Positions 1 to 5,296 of a DNA stretch of 5,415 nt are shown piece by piece. Origin of the DNA: Anaerolineales bacterium. Its GTDB lineage: Bacteria > Chloroflexota > Anaerolineae > Anaerolineales > VGOW01. A program made the translations under genes and the position numbers. The stretch is from NCBI GenBank assembly GCA_919901875.1, contig CAKKQG010000168.1, forward strand, positions 1 through 5,415. The letters run 5' to 3'. A model generated the notes under the pieces. It searched no databases. It was not told where the DNA came from and saw only the letters and a program-made list of their open reading frames with translations. Positions within the stretch are counted from its first letter, which is position 1, and each line of letters opens with the position of its first letter.

Positions 1-1
1 A

Positions 2-193
2 CAGAAGACAGATTGGATCAAAGACGGCACGCCTGATATGCGAAGACAGTGGCACGCATTAAAATACTACACTTGGGTAGAACAGCAAGGTAAAACTGTG
101 GAAGAACTCGACGCACAAAAGAATCCGGAGTGGTGGGTGAAGCATCAACAACTCGTCCCCGAGATGGACAAACGAATCGCCGAACGCCGCTAA
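2..193 (+). CDS. C-terminal end of a PLP-dependent, cysteine-synthase-family enzyme (partial)
   Basis: The frame is open from the left edge and ends at TAA 191-193, giving 63 residues of a protein whose start lies outside the window. The segment LKYYTWVEQQGKTVEELDAQ followed by a W-rich stretch (PEWW) and a basic helix resembles the tail I know from pyridoxal-phosphate-dependent proteins of the cysteine synthase/TrpB-like family, where a TWVEQQGK(T/S)xEEL motif follows the catalytic domain. No PLP lysine or glycine loop can be checked because the catalytic part is missing, so the identification rests on this tail alone. Codon use looks like a normal host gene. The stop lies only 23 nt before the transposase start, and no terminator is visible between them, so read-through into the next gene is possible. 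Confidence 0.6.
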   Translation, partial: QKTDWIKDGTPDMRRQWHALKYYTWVEQQGKTVEELDAQKNPEWWVKHQQLVPEMDKRIAERR

Positions 194-195
194 GA

Positions 196-214
196 GCGAT
201 TTCCAATCGCGATT
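196..214. repeat. 19-nt sequence, inverted partner of 873-891
   Basis: GCGATTTCCAATCGCGATT lies two bases before the transposase ATG. Its reverse complement, AATCGCGATTGGAAATCGC, matches 873-891 (AATCGGGATTGGAAATCCC) at 17 of 19 positions. The partner is the third copy of the in-gene repeat plus its first downstream bases. The two sites bracket the transposase-encoding portion of the gene. The left site also contains GCGATTT twice in direct orientation (196-202, 209-215). Whether these are REP-like ends recognised by the RAYT is inference. Confidence 0.6.
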
Positions 215-216
215 TT

Positions 217-1587
217 ATGAAACCTAAACCCCACGCTTCCAATCTACGTAAAGGTCGGCATTCGCAACCGGGGCGGATGTACTTCATCACCACTGACGTA
301 GACGAGCGTGAACCGCTGATCGAAACACACTGGCGCGATCTCATCATCAGCGCGCTCAAGTGGTTGCGTGACAATGGGCGCATCTGGCTCTTGGGATATG
401 TGGTGATGGATAATCACTTCCATGTCATGTTCATGTTGCGTGAGGGGTTTGATCTGGCGAAAGTAATGCAGAGCGTTAAACGCCAAACATCGCGTGAGAT
501 CAACAAGTTGCGTGGCGTTGAGGGAAAGTTTTGGTTGGAGGGTTATCACGATCACCTCATCCGCGATGCGCGTGACTTTTGGAATCATTTTCACTACATA
601 CATAACAACCCTGTCAAACGTGGTTGGGTTAAAAAAGCGGAAGATTATCCTTGGTCAACTGCTCACCCCTCGCGGAAGGATGATGTGGATTGGAGCTCGC
701 TGGAGGGATTGGGGTGGGGTCAAGAAGAGAAAATAGCAGGTAAGCAAGAAGCGGTTGGTCAAAAAATTGGGATTGGAAATGACTCGAGTGTAAGTTCGCA
801 AGAAGTCGTTGGTCAACAAGTCGGGATTGGAAATGACTCGAGTGTAAGTTCGGAAGAAGCTGTTGGTCAAAAAATCGGGATTGGAAATCCCTCCTACGCC
901 ATGTCTCTCTCTCCCTCCGACCTCATCCTCGTCGCCCTCCTGCCCTCGCAACGCGATCTCGAAATCGCTCGCGTCTTGGGCTGGTATCGCATCCCGTATA
1001 AAACTGCGCCGAAGACGGTAAGCGTGGATGCTTTGGCGTTTTATCAAACGGCGAACTTTGGCGATGAGAAGTGGAGTATCCATTATGTCGCGCCCGTTGT
1101 GGGTCACGAACTTACAACTCGCGCCGAACTCCTTCGCACCGAAAAAGATCATCCCCGCGCCAACGAGCAATACTTCAAAATACAGATCGGTTCATTGGAA
1201 CGACTCGCTAAACCGATCCCCTCGCGTAGTTGGCGGCGCATCACGTTTTTCTATACCACCGGCGAAAGACTCTTGAACGCCAACGAGATCAACGATCTCA
1301 TCGTAGACAGCGAAGAGCGCGAGTTGTTGTGGACGGCGTTGAAGGAACGCGGCTTAACCGCCGAACGCAAATACGAAGTGAAGCGCGGGGTGGAAGTGGA
1401 TTTTGCCCTGCTGTGTCAGTTGGGTGTGTTGGGTATTGTCTTGGGTGATAAGGTGATCAAAGAACGAGCGGGTGAAAAGTATTTGATCTTGCCCGAAGTA
1501 GCGGTGCAAGAAAACTTGCCAAGCGTGATGAAAGCAATTGCGAAAGAGGTGAAGGGATTGGGAGGATTGAGGAAGAAAAAAAGATAG
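217..1587 (+). CDS. RAYT (Y1/HUH) transposase domain fused to a C-terminal uncharacterised, possibly nuclease-like domain
   Basis: 456 residues from ATG 217. A GTG at 130 would add 29 residues, but these overlap the upstream gene and are not family-like. Residues 15-155 are a REP-associated tyrosine transposase (Transposase_17/Y1, COG1943): RMYFITTDVDER opens the first strand, DNHFHVMF (65-72) carries the metal-binding HUH pair H67/H69, and HYIHNNPVKRGWV (126-138) carries the presumed nucleophile Y127. RAYTs nick and join single-stranded DNA at REP-type hairpins. A typical RAYT stops soon after the DYPWSSxxx motif (here EDYPWSTAHPS, 142-152). This protein continues through an 18-residue tandem repeat (177-224) into residues 229-456. 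That part has conserved-looking blocks (DLEIARVLGWYRIP, VDALAFYQTANFG, HELTTRAELL, RRITFFYTTGE), and its end, SEERELLWTALKERG...VEVDFAL, resembles DUF559/Vsr-type PD-(D/E)XK proteins. No clear ribosome-binding site precedes the start. The transposase domain is secure; the C-terminal function is not known to me. Confidence 0.85.
   Translation: MKPKPHASNLRKGRHSQPGRMYFITTDVDEREPLIETHWRDLIISALKWLRDNGRIWLLGYVVMDNHFHVMFMLREGFDLAKVMQSVKRQTSREINKLRGVEGKFWLEGYHDHLIRDARDFWNHFHYIHNNPVKRGWVKKAEDYPWSTAHPSRKDDVDWSSLEGLGWGQEEKIAGKQEAVGQKIGIGNDSSVSSQEVVGQQVGIGNDSSVSSEEAVGQKIGIGNPSYAMSLSPSDLILVALLPSQRDLEIARVLGWYRIPYKTAPKTVSVDALAFYQTANFGDEKWSIHYVAPVVGHELTTRAELLRTEKDHPRANEQYFKIQIGSLERLAKPIPSRSWRRITFFYTTGERLLNANEINDLIVDSEERELLWTALKERGLTAERKYEVKRGVEVDFALLCQLGVLGIVLGDKVIKERAGEKYLILPEVAVQENLPSVMKAIAKEVKGLGGLRKKKR
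745..888 (+). repeat. 54-bp in-frame tandem repeat, about 2.7 copies, linking two domains
   Basis: Copies start at 745, 799 and 853, with the last cut after 36 nt. Each full copy encodes 18 residues of the form QEAVGQKIGIGNDSSVSS. The period is a multiple of three, so copy-number change keeps the frame. Every copy contains GGGATTGGAAAT (769-780, 823-834, 877-888). The encoded peptide is rich in Gly, Ser, Gln and Val, lacks hydrophobic core character and reads as a flexible linker between the transposase domain and the C-terminal domain. Copies differ by only a few bases, which points to recent duplication. Confidence 0.93.
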
Positions 1588-1613
1588 AAATGCGGAAGTC
1601 ACGGATTAACAAA

Positions 1614-1653
1614 AAGACCGACGCGGTTCGCTTTGCGAAACCGCGTCGGTCTT
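1614..1653. terminator. Bidirectional intrinsic terminator between convergent genes
   Basis: A 15-bp perfect stem (1614-1628 with 1639-1653, core GACCGACGCGGTT) closes a loop in which C1629-C1631 can also pair with G1635-G1637. On the minus strand the stem is followed by U residues (TTTG after the arm) and starts 4 nt after the fabH stop codon. On the plus strand it follows the transposase gene stop by 26 nt and is followed by CTCTTTA, a weaker U tract. It fits a shared terminator, stronger in the fabH direction. Confidence 0.85.
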
Positions 1654-1657
1654 CTCT

Positions 1658-2800
1658 TTACTTCTTCGCTGGCGGAGTTTTTTCCGTCGGCTCTTCCGAA
1701 CCCAATAATCTGCTCTCCACTTTGCGCACACCACGCCGCACGTAAGATCGCGCGTGAGCCAGCCCCACTTGCACGCGGCGCGTAATCTGTTGCCACGTCG
1801 TGAGCGGCGGTGGCGGAGTCGCGTCCCAGTGAACAGCCATCGCGCCCCACGATAAACCGCCGCCGAATCCCACGAACACCACACGATCATTCGGTTTGAG
1901 CTTGCCGCACTCCACTGCCTCGCACACGGCAATGGGAATAGAAGCGGAAGAGGTGTTGCCATACTTCTCTATATTGATCATGAATTTCTCTTCGGGCAGA
2001 TCAAGCCCGCGCGCGGCGGCTTCGATGATCCTTCGATTCGCTTGATGCGGGATGATAATGTTAATATCTTGTAGAGTGAGTCCGGCTGCCGCCACTGCTT
2101 CTTTGGTCACCGACGCCATGATGCGAGTCGCAAAACGAAACACCTCTTTGCCATCCATATAGATAGCGTAATTCAAAAGTCCGCCGACGCCCGATGCGCG
2201 TGGGCGACCGTACGATTCTACATAAAGCGTATCGCCGCCCGAACCATCGGAGCGCATGATAGAAGACAAAATGCCTCCCGGCGTATCAGAACCTTGCACC
2301 ACAAACGCCCCCGCGCCATCGCCGAACAAAATACACGTCCCGCGATCTTTCCAATCTACCAAACGTGACATCGTCTCCGCGCCAATGACCAGCACCGTAT
2401 TGACGCTTCCGCTGCGGACGGATTGTGAGGCGACGTTGAGGGCGTAGACGAATCCAGTGCATGCCGCATACAGATCAAACGCGCCAGCCTTCTCTGCGCC
2501 AATAGCATCTTGCACCAATGAGGCCGTCGCCGGAAAGATATACTCGGCGGAGCTCGTAGCCACAATCACCAAATCAACCTCGCTTGGCAAAATGTTTGCA
2601 ACTTCAAGCGCTCGTTGTGCAGCTTCAATTGCCAGCGTGGTGGTCGTCTCTTTAACTCCGGCGATGCGCCGTTCTTTGATTCCGGTGCGCGAGCGAATCC
2701 ATTCGTCGTTGGTGTCCACCAATTTGGAAAGATCGTCGTTGGTCATCACCCGTTCCGGCACTGCCATCCCCCAGCCGGTGATGTGTGCGTATCGAGTCAT
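1658..2800 (-). CDS. fabH: Beta-ketoacyl-ACP synthase III (FabH) with a C-terminal extension
   Basis: 380 residues. FabH starts type II fatty acid synthesis in the cytoplasm by condensing an acyl-CoA, usually acetyl-CoA, with malonyl-ACP. The Cys-His-Asn triad is intact: C114 in YAACTGFVYA, H252 in IIPHQANRR and N282 in EKYGNTSSASIP. The N-terminal NDEWIRSRTGIKERRIA block and the glycine-rich end GFGGGLSWGAMAVHW (311-325) are family hallmarks. The usual protein ends near that last Trp, but here 55 residues follow: a proline patch (329-332), a strongly basic predicted helix (about 341-366) and a Glu/Lys/Pro tail. The start ATG is supported by AAAGGA at 2811-2806, 5 nt upstream. The gene follows fabF on the same strand, so the two may be co-transcribed. 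It ends right at the shared terminator. The identification is firm; acyl-CoA preference cannot be read from the sequence. Confidence 0.96.
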   Translation of the reverse strand: MTRYAHITGWGMAVPERVMTNDDLSKLVDTNDEWIRSRTGIKERRIAGVKETTTTLAIEAAQRALEVANILPSEVDLVIVATSSAEYIFPATASLVQDAIGAEKAGAFDLYAACTGFVYALNVASQSVRSGSVNTVLVIGAETMSRLVDWKDRGTCILFGDGAGAFVVQGSDTPGGILSSIMRSDGSGGDTLYVESYGRPRASGVGGLLNYAIYMDGKEVFRFATRIMASVTKEAVAAAGLTLQDINIIIPHQANRRIIEAAARGLDLPEEKFMINIEKYGNTSSASIPIAVCEAVECGKLKPNDRVVFVGFGGGLSWGAMAVHWDATPPPPLTTWQQITRRVQVGLAHARSYVRRGVRKVESRLLGSEEPTEKTPPAKK

Positions 2801-2899
2801 AAAAGTCCTTTAGCGGATGGCTGATAGCGAATGGCTTATGGCATATAGCAAATGGCGTATCATGATTTGCTATCCGCCATTTGCTATTCGCCATCGGCT
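2801..2899. repeat. Palindromic short-period repeat filling the fabF-fabH gap
   Basis: The gap between the fabF stop and the fabH start is made of variants of ATAGCNAATGGC and its complement GCCATTTGCTAT. A perfect 13-bp inverted repeat pairs 2845-2857 (ATAGCAAATGGCG) with 2875-2887 around a 17-nt loop. Outer imperfect pairing (GGATGGCTGATAGCGAATGG with ATTCGCCATCGGCTATCC) extends it to about 85 nt. No U tract follows on the minus strand, so it is not a classic terminator. In the fabF-fabH transcript it would fold into a long hairpin ending just before the fabH ribosome-binding site. The fabF stop codon overlaps the right end of the repeat. Confidence 0.85.
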
Positions 2900-4136
2900 A
2901 TCCATATTTTCCAAAAATAATTGAAGCGTTATGTCCGCCGAACCCAAACGAGTTCGACATAACGCGATTCAAAGTTTTGCTGCGCGCCGTGTTCGGCACA
3001 TAATCAAGATCACAGATCGGGTCGCGCGTCTCGTAGTTGATCGTCGGCGGGATCAAATTTTCTTGCATCGCCTTTAAACATATTATCGCTTCTAGCGCGC
3101 CCGCCGCGCCGAGCAAATGACCGTGCATAGATTTGGTTGACGACATCACCATCTCGTAAGCATGTTCGCCAAAAACCGTCTTCACTGCCGCCGTCTCCGA
3201 TTTATCGTTCAACTGCGTAGACGTTCCATGCGCGTTGAGATAGTCCACTTGATTCGGAGCGAGCCCGGCATCGGCGAGCGCGTTCTTCATACAGATCGCC
3301 GCCCCCGCGCCATTCTCGGCCGGCGCCGAAATGTGAAAGGCGTCGTCGGTGAGTCCGTAACCCAACACCTCACCATAAATTTTTGCGCCGCGCGCTTTGG
3401 CGTGTGATTCCGATTCCAAAATCAACACCGCCGAACCTTCGCCGGCTACAAAGCCGTCACGATTTTTGTCGAAGGGTCGTGAGGCGCGTTGCGGATCATC
3501 GTTGCGCCGCGACAGTGCGCCCATCGCGTTGAAGCCCGCCATCATCAACGGTATCACCGCCGATTCGGTGCCGCCGGTGATCATCGCCTCGGCTGAACCG
3601 CGCTGGATCATTTTGCACGCTTCGCCAATGGCGTTTGTTCCGGTAGCGCACGCCGACGACACCGAGAGATTCGGTCCCCGCGCGCCGAAGTTGATCGCAA
3701 TTTGACCACTTGCCGTATCGGGCAGCATCATCGGGATCAAAAACGGGCTCACGCGGCGCGGACCTTTGACTCGATACGTTTCAATCTCATTTAAAACTAC
3801 GTTGATGCCGCCGATGCCCGTGCCAACTAATATCCCTACCCGATCCCGATTCGAATCATCAATCTTTAATTTTGAATCCTCTAAGGCTTGCTGTGTCGCC
3901 ACCACCGCAAATTGAACGAAGCGATCCATCCGCCGTGCGTCACGTCTGCCTAAAATTGATTCGGGATCAAAGCCTTTAACTTCTGCCGCGAATTTTGTTT
4001 CGTGTTCACTGGCGTCGAACAATGTGATCGGCGCAACGCCCGATGTGCCGCTTTTAATTTTTTGCCATGTGGATTCAACATCTAACCCTAATGGGCTGAG
4101 TGTTCCAACACCTGTAATGACGACTCGTGTCTTCAA
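2898..4136 (-). CDS. fabF: Beta-ketoacyl-ACP synthase II (FabF)
   Basis: 412 residues from a TTG start, the normal length for FabF. The enzyme performs the elongating condensations of type II fatty acid synthesis, joining acyl-ACP with malonyl-ACP. The Cys-His-His triad sits at C163 (SSACATGTNAIG), H303 (NAHGTSTQLND) and H340 (KSMHGHLLGAAG), with the associated K335. These are the same numbers as in E. coli FabF, which supports the start chosen. The C-terminal loop NSFGFGGHN (395-403) is the gating motif of the family. TTG 4136-4134 is preceded by GAGGAG (4150-4145) at 8 nt. The open frame continues upstream to 4214, but that part only translates the palindrome and is not FabF-like. It is divergent from the SDR gene and upstream of fabH. 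No acpP, fabD or fabG lies in the window. Confidence 0.96.
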   Translation of the reverse strand: MKTRVVITGVGTLSPLGLDVESTWQKIKSGTSGVAPITLFDASEHETKFAAEVKGFDPESILGRRDARRMDRFVQFAVVATQQALEDSKLKIDDSNRDRVGILVGTGIGGINVVLNEIETYRVKGPRRVSPFLIPMMLPDTASGQIAINFGARGPNLSVSSACATGTNAIGEACKMIQRGSAEAMITGGTESAVIPLMMAGFNAMGALSRRNDDPQRASRPFDKNRDGFVAGEGSAVLILESESHAKARGAKIYGEVLGYGLTDDAFHISAPAENGAGAAICMKNALADAGLAPNQVDYLNAHGTSTQLNDKSETAAVKTVFGEHAYEMVMSSTKSMHGHLLGAAGALEAIICLKAMQENLIPPTINYETRDPICDLDYVPNTARSKTLNRVMSNSFGFGGHNASIIFGKYG

Positions 4137-4144
4137 TGTTCTCT

Positions 4145-4150
4145 CTCCTC
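4145..4150 (-). promoter_or_regulatory. Ribosome-binding site deciding the fabF TTG start
   Basis: The minus strand reads GAGGAG, then AGAGAACA, then TTG. The 8-nt spacing and strong anti-16S complementarity select the TTG start, although no ATG is available near the start of the FabF-like region. The site begins 4 nt after the base of the 40-bp palindrome. Confidence 0.8.
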
Positions 4151-4154
4151 TAAG

Positions 4155-4194
4155 ACTTCCGAAGGGGCGTAGCATGCTACGCCCCTTCGGAAGT
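4155..4194. repeat. Perfect 40-bp palindrome (20-bp arms, no loop)
   Basis: Every base from 4155 to 4174 pairs with 4194 down to 4175. The core is GGGGCGTAGC/GCTACGCCCC with GCATGC at the centre, and the outer arms are ACTTCCGAA/TTCGGAAGT. Pairing fails at 4154/4195, so the boundaries are sharp. It lies between the fabF promoter and its ribosome-binding site, so it is predicted to be in the fabF 5' leader. It has the look of a dispersed REP/MITE-like palindrome; no target-site duplication is apparent next to it. Confidence 0.95.
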
Positions 4195-4204
4195 TTGGTT
4201 TGAC

Positions 4205-4213
4205 AATATAACA
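4205..4213 (-). promoter_or_regulatory. Predicted extended -10 promoter of fabF
   Basis: The minus strand reads TGTTATATT (4213-4205), a TGn extension plus a TATATT -10 box. The -35 region around 4228-4233 (AAACTA) is weak, as is common for extended -10 promoters. Transcription would start near 4198, leaving a leader of about 62 nt that opens with the palindrome hairpin. This is motif reading only. Confidence 0.5.
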
Positions 4214-4241
4214 CTCATGCACTTCGTTAGTTTCGTGACGC

Positions 4242-4270
4242 TTGACCGACTCTCATTAGGCGCGTATTAT
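4242..4270 (+). promoter_or_regulatory. Sigma-70-type promoter of the SDR gene
   Basis: TTGACC (4242-4247), a 17-nt spacer and TATTAT (4265-4270) form a near-consensus promoter. The expected start site is at about 4277, three bases before ATG 4280, which predicts a leaderless or nearly leaderless transcript. The promoter lies inside the longer open frame that begins at ATG 4217, which argues against that earlier start. Confidence 0.72.
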
Positions 4271-4279
4271 CCGCGCAGA

Positions 4280-5209
4280 ATGATTCTCGTGACAGGAGCA
4301 ACAGGTTTCGTGGGACGCGCACTGCTGCCGCGTTTGGCTGAGATGGGCGCAGACGTGCGTTGTTTGATTCAACCTTCCAAGAAGCCGCCGCGTTTGCCCA
4401 AAGGTGTTTCGGTGCAAGTGGCGATCTCAAGCATCACCGAGTTTCGTGGTGTGCGCGCGGCGATGTCGGGTGTGGATACCGTGTTTCATCTGGCAAGTGC
4501 AGAATGGAAAGGTCAGCGCGGGGATTTAGAGAAGGTGGATGTAGAAGGCACGCGCAAAGTTTTAGAGGCGGCAAAAGAAGCGGGCGTGAGCCGCATCATT
4601 TATCTTTCGCATTTGGGCGCGGAACGTGAATCAGCATTTGAGATGCAGCGTGTTAAAGGTCGCATTGAGGAGATGATCAGACGCAGCGAGGTGCCGTATA
4701 CGATTGTTCGCTCGGCGATTTTGTTTGGCGAAGAAGATGCGTTTATAAATTCTTTTGCTATGGCGCTTGCCCTCAACCCGAGTCTGTTCTTGTTGCCCGG
4801 CGATGGACGCACATTGATGCAGCCGCTGTGGGTGGATGATCTGGTGACGTGTTTGAGTTTGATCTTAGAAGACCCGACGATGATTAATCAAACTGTGAGT
4901 CTGGGCGGTCCTGAATTTTTGAATCTGGAACAGATGATGAAGAATGTAATGGACGTGACCACGAAACATCGCGCCATGTTTCGTGTGGGTCTGCCCTATA
5001 TACGTTGGGCGACGAAAGTGTTAGAGGGCACGACTCCGCATCCCCTGATCACCGCGCGCAGTTTCGATCACTTTGCGGTGAATCGTTTGTGCGAACTTGT
5101 CAGCGTCACCCGTTACTTTGGCATCAAGCCGTCGCGTTTTGAGCAAACGATTGGGTATATGGCGAATAAGAATTGGGGCGAGGCGATGCGGCAGAAAATG
5201 TGGGGATAA
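4280..5209 (+). CDS. Atypical SDR, NAD(P)-binding, NDUFA9-like family
   Basis: 309 residues from ATG 4280. An extended Rossmann protein: the dinucleotide loop TGATGFVG has G6, G9 and G12, VFHLAS (68-73) ends the fourth strand, and RIIYLSHLGA (105-114) follows the fifth. The classical YxxxK pair is incomplete: K126 is present in QRVKG, but the Tyr position is M122. VPYTIVRSAILFGEEDAFIN (138-157), LPGDGRTLMQPLWVDDL (172-188) and SLGGPEFLNLEQMM (207-220) match the pattern of NDUFA9-like (complex I 39 kDa subunit type) and related atypical SDRs, which often bind NAD(P)H without classical dehydrogenase chemistry. The substrate is not inferable. An in-frame ATG at 4217 would add 21 residues before MILVTGATG; they overlap the promoter, and Rossmann proteins of this family usually begin at the MxxVTGATG strand. 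It is divergent from fabF. Confidence 0.85.
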   Translation: MILVTGATGFVGRALLPRLAEMGADVRCLIQPSKKPPRLPKGVSVQVAISSITEFRGVRAAMSGVDTVFHLASAEWKGQRGDLEKVDVEGTRKVLEAAKEAGVSRIIYLSHLGAERESAFEMQRVKGRIEEMIRRSEVPYTIVRSAILFGEEDAFINSFAMALALNPSLFLLPGDGRTLMQPLWVDDLVTCLSLILEDPTMINQTVSLGGPEFLNLEQMMKNVMDVTTKHRAMFRVGLPYIRWATKVLEGTTPHPLITARSFDHFAVNRLCELVSVTRYFGIKPSRFEQTIGYMANKNWGEAMRQKMWG

Positions 5210-5210
5210 A

Positions 5211-5296
5211 AAATTCCAAATTCCAAATCTCAAAACCCCAAACTTCAAACTTCAAACTTCAAACTTCAAATCTCCAATCTCTAATCTCTAATCTCC
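5211..5296. repeat. G-free heptamer repeat tract between SDR and GNAT genes
   Basis: The whole 86-nt gap is built from seven- (twice eight-) base units: AAATTCC twice, AAATCTC, AAAACCCC, AAACTTC four times (5240-5267), AAATCTCC, AATCTCT twice and AATCTCC. The plus strand contains no G at all. The last unit ends directly before ATG 5297. No hairpin terminator is seen. Heptameric tandem repeats in gaps between genes are known from cyanobacteria (STRR) and resemble this type, though the units differ. Confidence 0.93.

Noticed and set aside
130..216. GTG start at 130 for the transposase gene
   Set aside because: The added 29 residues overlap the upstream coding region in another frame and do not resemble RAYT N-termini; ATG 217 gives a standard start.
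745..888. CRISPR array
   Set aside because: The units are contiguous 54-bp tandem copies with no unique spacers, and they are in frame within a coding region.
655..1170. Long minus-strand open frame with a repeated ISNPxFLTN peptide
   Set aside because: It lies antisense to the transposase gene, and its peptide repeat is only the reverse reading of the 54-bp linker repeat.
217..1587. Complete insertion sequence with target duplication
   Set aside because: No direct target-site duplication or canonical terminal repeats enclosing the whole gene were found; only the internal bracket at 196-214/873-891 is visible.
2845..2887. Intrinsic terminator after fabF
   Set aside because: The 13-bp stem is A/T-rich with a 17-nt loop and no U tract follows on the minus strand.
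2652..2894. Minus-strand open frame beginning MANSKWRIAN
   Set aside because: Its N-terminal part is a translation of the palindromic intergenic repeat and the rest overlaps fabH in another frame.
4137..4214. N-terminal extension of FabF to ATG 4214
   Set aside because: It translates the palindrome and promoter region; the catalytic numbering and the GAGGAG site favour TTG 4136.
4200..4232. TTGACA at 4200-4205 as a plus-strand -35 box
   Set aside because: No acceptable -10 lies at 16-18 nt; the nearest candidate (TTAGTT) is at about 21 nt, while TTGACC/TATTAT downstream fits much better.
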